This document shows, piece by piece, positions 36,674-41,070 of a DNA stretch of 64,000 nucleotides. The notes beneath the pieces are model-generated. The model was not told the DNA's origin, ran no database searches, and saw only the letters and a list, made by a program, of their open reading frames with translations. How positions within the stretch are numbered: the first letter of the stretch is position 1; every line of letters begins with the position of its first letter. Position numbers and translations under genes: made by a program. Origin of the DNA: Macrotis lagotis (lineage: Eukaryota > Chordata > Mammalia > Peramelemorphia > Peramelidae); the NCBI RefSeq assembly GCF_037893015.1, contig NC_133659.1, positions 16,664,746-16,728,745 of the forward strand. The letters are read 5' to 3'.

Positions 36674-38738
36674 TGTCTTAGTTAATGGGAAGCTTGAGTT
36701 CCTGAAACTCAGTGCCACTCATTCTCCAGGCTTCCCTTGGGATCTTCCCTTCCTAGGTATATCCTTCATCACCTGCGTGTGGCTGGCTGTGTCTAATTAA
36801 GACCCAGTGGCATGACCCTGGGTCGGGAGAGGCCCAAGTGGGACTCGGCTCATCTGAACTACGAGTCTTAAGCTACCAGTTAGTTCTCAAACCTGATTAT
36901 ACATGCTTGTAAAGAACCTTGTAAACTGCTCTATAAAAAGCAAAATCCTATCACATTCCTGATGGTGGCTCAGAGAGAATCCTCCAAATATGTACTTCTC
37001 CCTGGACACTCAACTTCCATTGGAATGATGATTTGACTCAGGATGAGTACCCCAGGTTCTCAGTAGAGATTGCTCATTTGGTGGAGTATGGTGCCAATGA
37101 GTCTGAAGCCAGAGGTGGGCTAGTTCTGGGGGGATGGGCTGGTGAATGAGGCCATACCTGTGTCAGGGCCTGTCTTTGCTTAGGAGGTATGTGATTATAA
37201 AACTCAGCACATGTTTTATTTTCATTGACTTCCAATCATTTCTCCATGTGGTGCCATGAGAATCAGGAGAGATTCACCATATCATGGAGTTGGGCTGCAG
37301 ACATTGTTATCCCATTTTGTAGAGGAGAAACCTCTGAGCCCAGCAGGGTTAAGTGACTTAGGAGCAGCCAGATGCAATTGGAGCCAGAAAACCAGTGTTA
37401 CCTTGGACATGTTAGCCTTAGTGGGCCTCAGTTTCCTTTTTTGTGAAATGAGGGGTTGGACTTGGTAACTGCTCGGGTCCCTTCCCCTCCCTGAATTTGG
37501 GATCCTGCCACTTGTCCAAAACCCCAGCCAGAATTTGCTCCCAACACTCTCTTCTACAATTAGCCCCCTGCCCCTCGTCCTGGGGTGTCTCTGGCCTAAG
37601 TTCAGGTAGTTCTTTGGCATTGGAGGGGGAGCAAAATTAAAGGAATTTTTAAAGCAAAGGTTGAATCCAATTTGTGACTGGAACTGAAAGTTCTGTTTTC
37701 CTTGATAGACTCCGATCTGCACCCCAGACTTTTCCCAAGAAAATAATTGGTTATGTTCTTTGAGGATAATGATGGGTGGACCAAGCTCCAGGGTCATTCC
37801 AGGGCCTGGATGCCTGTGGCTCCTTAAAGGTCACCCCAAAAGCTGAGCCATGAGGCTGAGGGATTAAACCGATTGCTGATGGGAATTATGGTGGACACCA
37901 TAAGCTCAGCTCCCTCACCTGTATTACAGGCAGCCCAGGCATCCTCGCTAAATCACCAGGAGAAAGGGACCTGATCCTGGGGAGAAGGTCTGGCCTCCGG
38001 GGGGGTTTGGAAGGACTCCTGGCAACCTTTATCAGCAGTGTTTGGTTCAGATTTTCTACCTGGACTTGCCTTCCATTTGTCTGCTTGATCACTAGTTGTG
38101 TCCCCAAGCCTGTTTTATCTTCTATCCACAAATTTCCTTTCTCTTCAGCTCAAAGGGAATGTGACACCCATAAGTTTAGAGTCCCCAGACCAGGTGTTCC
38201 CAAGGACTCTTTGTGCCCATCATGTGGCAGAGCATTCCAGGCTTGTATTGGTCTGATCAGCCACAGTCGGACACACTCATTTATCTCAAGCACAGTGATG
38301 TCGTTTTGGTCTTCTTCGAGAACCAACTCACAGCTATTTTCCACCTGAGCTTAGGCCATAAAAAGGTTTCATTTTTAACTTGAAATTAGACATAATCAAA
38401 AGGAGGGAGCACATTCATCAGCTTCATTCTTAACATACTTGACTTTGTGGTCTAGTCTAAGAAGACCCTTCTTAAAACCAAATGCCAGTGGGAAAAAACT
38501 GTTGCAACCTTCATAAGTCGAGGTTTTCACATATGGTTATGACAGAATAGCAAGAATGTTATTGATCCCTAAGGACAAAAATCTTTGAAAATGACCTTTG
38601 TACTTAAAAAACTTTTTTATCTCTTAGATTGTTGGTCCTTCTGATGGCACTAGTTACATTATAGATTATTATGGAACAAGACTTACAAGACTGAGCATTA
38701 CCAATGAAACGTTTAGAAAGACACAGAAGTACCCATAG
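639..38738 (+). CDS. TM2D1: TM2 domain-containing protein 1, six coding exons joined
   Basis: Join 639-820, 5770-5843, 16805-16913, 21492-21583, 33310-33383, 38628-38738 gives 642 nt and 213 residues with no internal stop; the human protein is about 207. Residues 1-40 are an Ala/Pro-rich start plus a hydrophobic signal segment (24-37). Residues 49-122 are the ectodomain, with Cys54, 64, 79, 88, 96 and 119 and sequons at Asn78, 81, 93 and 102. The TM2 domain follows: helix 1 about 127-142, the DRF motif at 143-145, and helix 2 about 155-176. The C-terminus ends KTQKYP and has a sequon at 203. The family is known to bind amyloid-beta (as BBP), and the fly orthologue amaretto acts in Notch signalling. 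All splice sites except intron 1 are GT-AG. I recognise the gene by near-identity of the TM2 region and exon phases. Confidence 0.96.
821..829 (+). other. TM2D1: U12-type AT-AC 5' splice site of intron 1
   Basis: The intron begins ATATCCTCT, an 8/9 match to the ATATCCTTT consensus for AT-AC introns of the minor spliceosome. Exon 1 stops at 820, leaving phase 2. No canonical GT donor nearby gives an open join to exon 2. Together with the branch site and AC acceptor at 5752-5769, this makes the minor-class assignment strong from sequence alone. Confidence 0.88.
854..1795 (+). repeat. GC-rich tandem array, 16 units of 43-73 bp
   Basis: Unit starts (CACCTAGG) are at 854, 923, 966, 1027, 1070, 1124, 1183, 1245, 1288, 1356, 1429, 1498, 1566, 1634, 1707 and 1769. 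Each unit has a CACCTAGGACC head, a GGAGCCCGG part, one or two GCTTAGAACCGG subrepeats and a GGGCCCGCCTC tail, with or without a run of 6-10 Gs. The 43-bp units lack the G-run. The block from 1356 recurs from 1634, giving a 278-bp higher-order period. G-runs make the + strand G-quadruplex-prone. It lies in intron 1, right behind the promoter. Confidence 0.93.
1796..2225 (+). repeat. Decayed transition zone between two tandem arrays
   Basis: Irregularly spaced CTAGAAC, TTAGAGC and CTCGAAC words and GGGAGGGG or GGAGCC words recur here without a constant period, for example near 1990, 2142 and 2200. The words match both the GC-rich units upstream and the 33-bp units downstream, so this looks like degenerated array sequence joining the two. 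No gene is visible. Confidence 0.6.
2226..4258 (+). repeat. 33-bp minisatellite, about 60 units, in TM2D1 intron 1
   Basis: The unit is GGGACCTTAGAACACAGA followed by ATGTCAGAGCTGGGA with moderate divergence between copies. Length is kept remarkably constant: 58 complete 33-bp units, with one 15-bp insertion near 2540 and one 3-bp insertion near 4210. The first copies, next to the transition zone, are the most divergent, and near-consensus copies cluster at about 2750-2950 and 4060-4170. The unit shares CTTAGAAC with the GC-rich array upstream. Copy number is probably polymorphic. Confidence 0.95.
2301..4259 (+). other. Long open frame across the 33-bp array, coding status unknown
   Basis: From the ATG at 2301 the frame is open for 652 codons to TAA at 4257-4259; without an ATG it is open back to 2226. 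It reads as 11-residue units, consensus MSELGGTLEHR. Hydrophobic residues at unit positions 1, 4 and 8 (spacing 3-4-4, a hendecad) are kept in nearly all copies, while positions 6, 9 and 10 vary freely. The serine codon appears as TCA, TCT, TCC and TCG. Against coding: the consensus unit is open in four of six frames, so length alone proves nothing. A possible acceptor (CTCTCTCAAG) ends at 2238. I recognise no homologous protein. Confidence 0.35.
4260..5750. other. Rest of intron 1, no element recognised
   Basis: After the minisatellite stops at 4259 the intron is ordinary mixed sequence. A fragment near 4985-5160 has MIR/L2-like features but cannot be placed securely. Short open frames on both strands lack any recognisable domain. 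Confidence 0.5.
5752..5769 (+). other. TM2D1: U12 branch site and AC acceptor of intron 1
   Basis: TTCCTTAAC at 5752-5760 is a perfect match to the U12 branch-point consensus. It lies about 10 nt from the AC at 5768-5769, within the short spacing these introns require, and there is no long polypyrimidine tract. Joining at 5770 restores Gln61 (CA plus A) and reads straight into YFCKDPEINEATQEPVNC, matching the conserved TM2D1 ectodomain. Confidence 0.9.
5770..5843 (+). CDS. TM2D1: TM2D1 coding exon 2 (ectodomain)
   Basis: Completes Gln61 and encodes residues 62-85 plus the first base of Ala86. It carries Cys64 and Cys79 and the overlapping sequons NCT (78) and NYT (81). The donor G|GTAAGA at 5844 is a strong U2 site. 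Compared with human, Glu replaces Lys or Asp at two positions in KDPEINEATQ; the rest is nearly identical. Confidence 0.94.
5844..7168. other. Intron 2, proximal part
   Basis: Unremarkable AT-rich intron. A MIR-like fragment in minus orientation is visible at about 6785-6905 (ACAGATGAACAAACTGAGAC, then GATTTGAACCCAG). No gene is seen. Confidence 0.5.
7185..7345 (-). mobile_element. Marsupial tRNA-type SINE with 15-bp target duplication
   Basis: Reversed SINE running from its A-tail side (TTTAAAAAATTTATTTAAGG) through CTTGCCTAAGGC and GATTTGAACTCAGG to the head complement CCACCTAGCTGCCCC. CCTGGTAGATCTTTT flanks it perfectly at 7169 and 7346. Confidence 0.9.
7485..7589 (-). mobile_element. Short 5'-truncated L1 3' end
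   Basis: Reversed L1 3'UTR: T-rich start, then AGTTTTAAAATTT, runs of C, CTTATTTCCCTCC and AGTCTTTACATTG. The same segment occurs at about 61500-61590 in the longer L1. CCTCATGATAATTTCTTT (7467) and CCTCATGATATCTTCTTT (7590) are a target duplication with two mismatches. Confidence 0.8.
7608..11455. other. Intron 2, middle part, no gene
   Basis: Mostly unique AT-rich sequence with weak MIR/L2 fragments, for example about 9480-9560 (a tRNA-like GAGTTTGAATCTCAGC with TGTGACTCTGGACC) and about 10660-10740 (ATTCATTCTACAGGTATTTC). A poly(G) tract lies at 8568-8578 and a poly(C) tract at about 10722-10732. All open frames are short and unrecognised. Confidence 0.5.
11468..11656 (-). mobile_element. 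Marsupial tRNA-type SINE
   Basis: Reversed copy: a long T/A-rich tail (11468-11520), GCAAGGCAATGGGGTTAAG, CTTGCCCAAGGTCACACAGC, then TATCCACTGCGCCACTTAGC and GCCCC. Flanks TATGAATTCTTT and TATGAGCTCTTT are a probable imperfect target duplication. Confidence 0.88.
11670..12608. other. Intron 2, no element recognised
   Basis: AT-rich unique-looking sequence without a recognisable gene; a weak MIR-like piece is possible at about 11870-11935. Confidence 0.45.
12625..12780 (+). mobile_element. Marsupial tRNA-type SINE, full length, 16-bp target duplication
   Basis: Complete + strand copy: GGGGCGGCTAGGTGGCGCAG head, box-B-like GGTTCAAATCTGACC, GTGTGACCTTGGGCAAGCC, A-rich tail. GAAAAGATATGGCAAT (12609) and GAAAAGATAGGGCAAT (12781) flank it with one mismatch. 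It lies at the left edge of an older repeat (12797-13280). Confidence 0.95.
12797..13280 (+). repeat. Old interspersed repeat, possibly CR1/L3 class
   Basis: Contains phrases recurring elsewhere in mammalian DNA and in this window (about 50870-51420, 60340-61240): GAGGATGACCCTAAG, TACATGTTGAGTTTGAGATG, GGAGCTCAGGAGAGAGA and CATCATCTGCATGGAGATA. The family name is uncertain; I cannot run a library search. Confidence 0.55.
13465..14095 (+). mobile_element. Tigger1-like (pogo/mariner) internally deleted DNA transposon
   Basis: From 13465 the sequence tracks one end of the Tigger1 transposon known from eutherians: ACTGCTGCAATAAAGAGAAT, TTGTAGTCTATGAAGTG, TATGTCTAAGAAAACAATGT, then CTTTTTGCTGGTGGAGGGTC-like sequence at 13700. 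It jumps to the other side at about 13815 (CACTTGAACACTTAGAG, ATTTATCAATTAAGTTC, GAGAATTACCAAAAT, ATAGACTTGCTC-like). The transposase body is missing, so it is a non-autonomous remnant. Matches are from memory of the human element. Confidence 0.75.
14096..16804. other. Intron 2, distal part, no gene
   Basis: Holds a (TTTA)n microsatellite (about 14223-14250), an L2-like 3' end (about 15330-15402, ending CACCTAATAAATG) and MIR-like SINE pieces at about 15495-15787 (GGCCTGGGTTGAGACC, CCTCAGTTCCTTCATCTGTA). The open frame at 14549-14890 resembles no family known to me. Confidence 0.5.
16805..16913 (+). CDS. TM2D1: TM2D1 coding exon 3 (ectodomain)
   Basis: Acceptor TTTCTTTCTTTAG|CATC and donor AATGT|GTAAGT. 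Encodes residues 87-121 plus parts of 86 and 122: SCYPGPNITCKDFSGNETHF, then FTGTEVGFFKTIPCRNV. Carries Cys88, 96 and 119 and sequons at 93 and 102. Very close to human, with SCYPG for SCFPA and a Thr for Asn as the main changes. Confidence 0.95.
16914..19064. other. Intron 3, proximal part, no gene
   Basis: Ordinary intron. A weak MIR-like piece at about 18590-18700 (CATTTTATTGATGAAAACTG) is visible. Open frames at 17825-18272 are unrecognised. Confidence 0.45.
19079..19240 (-). mobile_element. Marsupial tRNA-type SINE with perfect target duplication
   Basis: Reversed copy with T-rich tail, GCAAGGCAAATGGGGTTAAG, GATTTGAACCCAGGTACTCC and CCACCTAGCCGCCCC. TCAATGCTTTTTTG occurs at both 19065-19078 and 19241-19254. 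Confidence 0.95.
19420..19631 (-). mobile_element. SINE with an RTE/BovB-like tail
   Basis: Tail side first: TTCAGTCGTAGCTGATCC, TTTTCTTGGCAGAGAGACC, CCTTCTCCAGCTCATTTTTC. The tRNA-like part follows: CTGAGGCAAACAGGGACTTG, CCACCTAGCTAGCTGCCCC. The GAGTGG...CCTTCTCCAG core resembles the 3' end of BovB-type RTE LINEs; compare 48522, 50640, 57415 and 58633. Confidence 0.75.
19632..21241. other. Intron 3, distal part, no gene
   Basis: Unique-looking sequence; purine-rich, G-rich tracts at about 20200-20330 and 20740-20940. Open frames on the minus strand there mirror this composition. No domain is recognised. Confidence 0.45.
21258..21430 (+). mobile_element. 5'-truncated L1 3' end, 16-bp target duplication
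   Basis: L1 3'UTR tail: CTCTCATTGCATTCAACTGA, GGGAAGGAAGATTGGGGG, AAATTGTGAAATTCAAAATA, then A-rich. AAAATGCCATTTACTT flanks it at 21242 and 21431. It ends only about 60 nt before exon 4. Confidence 0.9.
21492..21583 (+). CDS. TM2D1: TM2D1 coding exon 4 (first TM helix and DRF)
   Basis: Acceptor CTGTTTTCCTGCAG|AAAC, donor TTAG|GTGAGT. Encodes residues 123-152: NGYSYRVAVALSLFLGWLG, then ADRFYLGYPAL. This is the first TM helix of the TM2 domain followed by the DRF motif, a hallmark of the family, once compared with the DRY motif of G-protein-coupled receptors. Only Arg128 (Lys in human) differs in this stretch as far as I recall. Confidence 0.97.
21584..22539. other. Intron 4, proximal part, no gene
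   Basis: Pyrimidine-rich from about 22220 (CTCTGTAGTCTTTGACCC, GATCTCTCTCTTTTTTC), suggesting an old L2-type fragment. The frame at 21834-22208 is unrecognised. Confidence 0.45.
22540..22686 (-). mobile_element. Marsupial tRNA-type SINE
   Basis: Reversed: GCAAGGCAATGGGATTAAG, CTTGCCCAAGGCCACACAAC, GATTTGAACTCAGGTCCTCC, TATCCACTGTGCCACCCAAC. Head slightly decayed; target duplication not readable. Confidence 0.88.
22790..23180 (+). repeat. Old interspersed repeat, possibly CR1/L3 class
   Basis: Contains GAAGGATTCCATAGGG, CAACATTCCAGTTGAGGAGA, GAGCGACATGATCAGATG and TTTAGGTAGGAGGTGATAAG, resembling the block at 60340-61240. Family not named with certainty. Confidence 0.5.
23181..23985. other. 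Intron 4 segment, no gene
   Basis: A MIR-like tRNA-derived piece is visible at about 23205-23380 (GGCACAGAGGATAGACTGC, CCTGGACTGAGTCCCAGG). The remainder is unrecognised. Confidence 0.45.
23990..24125 (+). mobile_element. L2-like LINE 3' end
   Basis: CATTAGTCTGCGAGCATC, TTTTTGTCCCCACAGCACTT, GCCGAATAAATC and CATTCATTCATTCC follow the pattern of L2 3' ends. Confidence 0.6.
24240..24480 (+). repeat. Old interspersed repeat fragment
   Basis: GGCAGGGAGGGATTGCTTGG, AGGAAGTCACTGAAAGATTT and GACTGGAGGTAGGAAGAACA belong to the same old family seen at 22790 and 60340. Confidence 0.4.
25039..25089 (+). repeat. 51-bp block duplicated at 28906
   Basis: Matches 28906-28956 with only two transitions (A/G at the 22nd base, A/G near the 3' end), both in intron 4, 3.9 kb apart. 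Flanks are unrelated. Origin unknown. Confidence 0.75.
25090..25799. other. Intron 4 segment, no gene
   Basis: AT-rich with no recognised element; a G-run at 25590-25597. Confidence 0.4.
25800..26035 (-). mobile_element. MIR-like SINE
   Basis: GCACTTACTAGGTGCCAGGC, GCACTTTACATTGTTAGCTC, GACAGATGGGGAACCTGAGG and CTTGCCCAGGGTCACAC follow the reversed MIR consensus over most of its length. Confidence 0.85.
26036..26300 (+). repeat. Degenerate minisatellite, about five units
   Basis: Units of about 38-56 bp carry GATCTAGCCTGACCATGGTC followed by ATCTAGCCCCCAC, and longer units add AAATGTTGTGCCTGGCTCTAGT. Copies differ by substitutions and by presence of the last part. The array begins exactly at the end of the MIR copy. 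Confidence 0.85.
26301..26983. other. Intron 4 segment, no gene
   Basis: Nothing recognised apart from purine-rich sequence at 26440-26620 that gives a minus-strand open frame. Confidence 0.4.
26984..27196 (+). mobile_element. tRNA-type SINE followed by a second SINE fragment
   Basis: 26984-27117 is a + strand copy (GACAGCTAGGTGGTGCAGTG to CATTTAACCCCATTG). It is followed at 27118-27196 by a second partial copy of a related SINE (GAGTCCAAATCTGGCCTCAG, GTGACCCTGGGCAAGTCAC, TTTGCCTCAG) without an A-tail between them, a chimaeric or nested arrangement. Confidence 0.8.
27197..28160. other. Intron 4 segment, no gene
   Basis: AT-rich unique-looking sequence, no recognised element. Confidence 0.4.
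28168..28290. other. CpG-bearing, hairpin-forming patch of unknown nature
   Basis: Seven CpG dinucleotides occur within about 120 bp in otherwise CpG-poor intron, and AAGGAG-CCGAAGC-CTCCTT forms a clean 6-bp hairpin. Compared by memory with U1, U2, U4, U4atac, 7SK and Y RNAs, I find no convincing match beyond a short GGCAGTATC similarity to U4. It could be a conserved regulatory element or an unfamiliar RNA remnant. Confidence 0.3.
28403..28466 (+). mobile_element. Tiny 5'-truncated L1 (64 bp) with 18-bp target duplication
   Basis: Contains only GGGAAGTAAGATTGGGGG, AAATTGTAAAACTCAAAAT and a short A-tail. AAGAATCAGAAGATTCTT flanks it perfectly at 28385 and 28467; the duplication is itself an inverted repeat (AAGAATC/GATTCTT). 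Confidence 0.9.
28906..28956 (+). repeat. Second copy of the 51-bp block
   Basis: 49 of 51 bases identical to 25039-25089; homology stops abruptly on both sides (GGCATTTT versus GGCTCAAC). Confidence 0.75.
29216..29356 (+). repeat. (GT)n microsatellite, imperfect
   Basis: A pure GT run to 29252, then interrupted GTGTGAGTGTGAGC repeats and a second pure run at about 29283-29302. Confidence 0.95.
29357..30419. other. Intron 4 segment, no gene
   Basis: MIR/L2-type pieces at about 29490-29640 (GCCTCAGTTTCCTCATCTCC) and 29900-29990 (CATAAGCCTTTATTAGGC). No gene. Confidence 0.45.
30420..30695 (-). mobile_element. Old L1 fragment
   Basis: Reversed L1 ORF2/3' region: CAGTTCTTTGTCACCACAAC, GCTGCTGTGAATATTTG, AAGTCAAAGGTTC, CAGAAAGGTTGGACCAGTTC. 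Parallel to 62050-62240 in the younger copy but more diverged. Confidence 0.7.
31450..31630 (+). mobile_element. MIR-like SINE
   Basis: GTTAGGTTTGGACTCAGAAG, AATGACTTAACCTGTGGGCC, ATGTCTAAAATGATGGTG and CTGATTCCAAATCTGTGATC follow MIR/THER-type SINEs. A related fragment lies at about 30838-31000. Confidence 0.6.
32244..32404 (+). mobile_element. Marsupial tRNA-type SINE
   Basis: GACTAGATGGCGCAGTGG, GAGTTCAAATCTGACCTCAG, CATTTGCCTTGTAAAAAAC and a long A-tail. The flanking AT-rich sequence hides the target duplication. Confidence 0.92.
32412..33309. other. Intron 4, distal part
   Basis: A MIR-like minus fragment at about 32450-32620 (ACAGATGTGGAAACTAAGG, GGATTTGATCTCA); otherwise nothing recognised. 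Confidence 0.45.
33310..33383 (+). CDS. TM2D1: TM2D1 coding exon 5 (second TM helix)
   Basis: Acceptor CCTTTTTTCCCCTTAG|GTTT, donor ATGCAG|GTGAGC. Completes Gly153 and encodes residues 154-177: LLKFCTVGFCGIGSLIDF, then ILISMQ. This second helix of the TM2 domain appears identical to the mammalian family. The exon ends in phase 0. Confidence 0.97.
33409..33458 (+). repeat. (TG)25 beside the exon 5 donor
   Basis: A pure 50-bp TG run starts at intron position +26. In RNA it is a (UG)25 tract, a known binding sequence for TDP-43 and CELF-type splicing regulators. Confidence 0.97.
33460..36618. other. Intron 5, proximal part, no gene
   Basis: Long stretch without a recognisable gene. Weak old-repeat phrases at about 35880-36100 (GAGGGCTTGAAGGGCAAACA) resemble the 60340 family. 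Open frames at 33707-34399 are unrecognised. Confidence 0.4.
36619..36670 (+). repeat. (GT)26 microsatellite
   Basis: Uninterrupted 52-bp GT run preceded by a short CT run. Confidence 0.97.
36671..38627. other. Intron 5, distal part, no gene
   Basis: A MIR-like + strand piece at about 37370-37490 (GTGGGCCTCAGTTTCC, GAAATGAGGGGTTGGACT). Overlapping open frames at 37282-38348 have no recognisable domain. Confidence 0.45.
38628..38738 (+). CDS. TM2D1: TM2D1 coding exon 6 with stop codon
   Basis: Acceptor TTTTTTATCTCTTAG|ATTG. Encodes residues 178-213: IVGPSDGTSYIIDYYGTRL, then TRLSITNETFRKTQKYP, stop TAG at 38736. This is the conserved C-terminal tail of TM2D1, with a NET sequon at 203. The exon continues 22 nt to a strong AAAG|GTAAGC donor at 38761, so translation ends in the penultimate exon but too close to the junction to trigger decay by the 50-55 nt rule. 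Confidence 0.96.
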   Translation: MVGPSDGTSYIIDYYGTRLTRLSITNETFRKTQKYP

Positions 38739-38863
38739 AGACTTGGAAAACAACTCAAAGGTAAGCAACCAATCATTTTATATCTGCCCTCAGCCTTGTA
38801 CCTGTGGACATGATTTTTATTTACCTTCATTGTTCCTGTGATAACAAAAGACAGAGTGGGCTT

Positions 38864-39140
38864 CGGCGGCAGCAGCAGCAATAATAACATAATAGAATAG
38901 CAACAGCAGACGTAGTAGTAGTAGTAGTAGTAGTAGTGATAATGATAGTAGTAGTAGTGGTAGTTGTAGTAATAGTGGTAGTAGTGGTGGTCGTGGTGGT
39001 TGTGGTAGTAGAAGTAGTGATAGTGATAGTACTGGTAGTAGTAGTAGAAATAGTGGTGGTAGTAGTAGTAGTAACAGCAGCAGTAGCAGATGCAGTAGTA
39101 ATGGTGATGATAGTAGTAGTAGAAGCAGCAATAATAGCGG
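38864..39140 (+). repeat. 277-bp compound trinucleotide array (AGC/AAT/AGT/GGT)
   Basis: Begins with (AGC)n and AAT units, passes into (AGT)n with many GGT, GAT and AAT variants, and ends with AGC units. On the minus strand it reads as Tyr/His-rich open frames that are products of the repeat, not genes. Confidence 0.95.
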
Positions 39141-39470
39141 TTATACAGCAGCTGAAGCAGCATTGGCCTCATGGAGAGGAAGCTGGCCTTGGAGTACAGC
39201 AAGCCTCGCTTCCAATCCTGCTTCTGACCCTTCCTTCCTGGGACTCCAGGTGGATCACTTCCCTTGACTGCTGAGTCCCCAAGACAAGGCCCTGGGGAGG
39301 AGGCATTCATTTGCCCTGGCAGGGGGAGTTTCCTCCTGGTGGTGAAGTCCCGAGTTCTACTCCTCTGAAGGTTTACATTCTCCTGATTATCAACCAAGTG
39401 CAGAGCATAAGGACTTTGAGGTGCCCCCTCATTCCATCAAACTGCTCTGAGTGGCACTGAGAATGGCCCC

Positions 39471-39499
39471 AGGAGGAGGAGGAGGAGGAGGAGGAGGAG
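39471..39499 (+). repeat. (AGG)n microsatellite
   Basis: Nearly ten AGG units, then AGCAGG. Confidence 0.9.
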
Positions 39500-39631
39500 C
39501 AGGATGAGCGGGACGAGGTGGAGGGGCCAAGGGCAGCAGAACCCATCATGGGAAAGGAGGTGTCGGCAGAGACTTTGTGGACTTAAAAAAACAACCAAAC
39601 ATCTCAGCTTGATTCTGTTTTTTTCTTTTAG

Positions 39632-39930
39632 GTTTTGTGCGTCCTTGATTGTAAGAGAACTCCAGAGGGTGGAATCCCAGTCTTACCAATCGTCCCTGTT
39701 AGCACAGCACACACTGTGGTTGCTTCAATGTGATTTTTCCTGGAGATTTTTTTAAATATGTTATTCTGAGATGTGGCTGACTGGAGATTTTCTCTGAGGC
39801 TCTTGTCTCCCTGTGAGGGCTTTATCACCCATTGATCGCCTTCCTGTCCCACCCCAATGCCTTTTCCATAGGCAAGTTGTGGCTTGTCGTCTTTTCCTTC
39901 CTCAAAATAAAACAAAAGAATAACCTCCTT
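39632..39930 (+). other. TM2D1: TM2D1 terminal non-coding exon (3'UTR)
   Basis: Starts after a good polypyrimidine acceptor and ends after a canonical poly(A) signal. The open frame at 39504-39755 overlapping it crosses the predicted splice site and is not credible. The exact cleavage site is not visible. Confidence 0.75.
39906..39911 (+). terminator. TM2D1: TM2D1 poly(A) signal AATAAA
   Basis: AATAAA at 39906-39911; cleavage is expected about 10-30 nt later, near 39925-39940. It is the first canonical signal after the stop codon that fits the predicted last exon. Confidence 0.8.
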
Positions 39931-39940
39931 GCTGGATATG

Positions 39941-40889
39941 ATTCATTCACATCATCTTGGGGCTTTCTTTTTGAAAGCAAATCCTTCTAAGTCTGGATTT
40001 GAAATGTGGTTATTTTGTTCCTCATTCTTTCTGTGATTTTTGGACTAGTGACTTCATTTCTCTAGGCCTCCGTTTCTTTCTCTAAAGAAGAGTTTGAGGG
40101 AATTGACTGTTCAGGTCCCCTCCAATTCTTAACATGCTAGCAACTGGCATGTCTAGTATCCTTTAAAAAAACCAATAGATGGGGAAACTGAGGTTGAATG
40201 AAGTTAAGTAACTTGCCCAAGATGACAGAGCGAATACAGTTTTGAGGTGGGCTTTGAACCAGGGCTCCCTGACTCAAGTCCAATGACTTGATGAAAACAG
40301 TTTATTTGACCAAATAACATTTCTGTGGTTTGGGGTATAACACCTTTTCTGTAGCATTTGGATCTGCATGAGGAGGGATATTGAAGTGGTTTGGTTTACT
40401 TCTGGTAGAAGCTGAGTAGCTGATTCAGCTGTTTGGAGGTAGACAAGAGGGCCGGAGCTAGCGATTAATGCCTTCCATCTGGTAGCAGTCACAGATACAT
40501 GGGAGGGAGCTCTGAAAGGTGCCCCCATATTTGAGTCAGGCCCTGGAGCCCACCCCTCGGCCCTGCTGCTGTTGCTGGAGTTGGGGCTGGAACAGGACCG
40601 GGGATTCCTCTCCTTTCCCTAAGTCCCCTGTCGGGCTGGGGCAGCAAGAGGCCAGCTCTGGCTGTTGGTCATTGTATACAGGAGGACCAAGTACATCAGT
40701 TCTCTTCAGTGAGTCTGTAGGTAGCTAGGTGATTTATATTATCCTAATATGATATAATTAAAACTAATTATCTTAAAGATCCTAAGAAGAATGATTTCAA
40801 TACATTTCAAGGCCAAGAGATCCAGGGAAATCTAGGGTACCTGGAAAATAGACAAGGATGAGAAGCTAACAATAATAATAATAATTTTA
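39941..40889. other. Intergenic, no gene
   Basis: A MIR-like minus piece at about 40130-40275 (GATGGGGAAACTGAGG, CTTGCCCAAGATGACAGAG). The remainder is unrecognised. Confidence 0.45.
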
Positions 40890-41070
40890 TTATTCTCATC
40901 ATTATAGCTAGCCCTTTTAGAGCTAGCTCTGAGGTTTGTAAAATGCTCTACTTGGCTCGTTTGATCCTCACAATCACTCTGGGAGGTGGTGCTAGGATTA
41001 TGCCCATTTCACAGATGAGGAAACTGAGGCAAGCACAGTGAAGTGACTTGCCCAGAGTCACATAGCTGGG
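40890..41070 (-). mobile_element. MIR-like SINE
   Basis: CTCGTTTGATCCTCACAATC, CATTTCACAGATGAGGAAAC, TGAGGCAAGC and CTTGCCCAGAGTCACATAGC follow the reversed MIR consensus. Confidence 0.85.

Larger units (their letters stand above)
38761..39631 (+). other. TM2D1: Predicted intron 6 inside the 3'UTR
   Basis: Bounded by AAAG|GTAAGC and TTTTTCTTTTAG|GTTT, both strong. Human TM2D1 also has a seventh exon as I recall. Contains the trinucleotide array and a (GGA)n tract. If it is not spliced, the 3'UTR simply continues to 39.9 kb. Confidence 0.7.

Noticed and set aside
38669..39397. 242-codon minus-strand frame rich in Tyr and His
   Set aside because: Direct product of the trinucleotide array, on the strand opposite TM2D1 exon 6.
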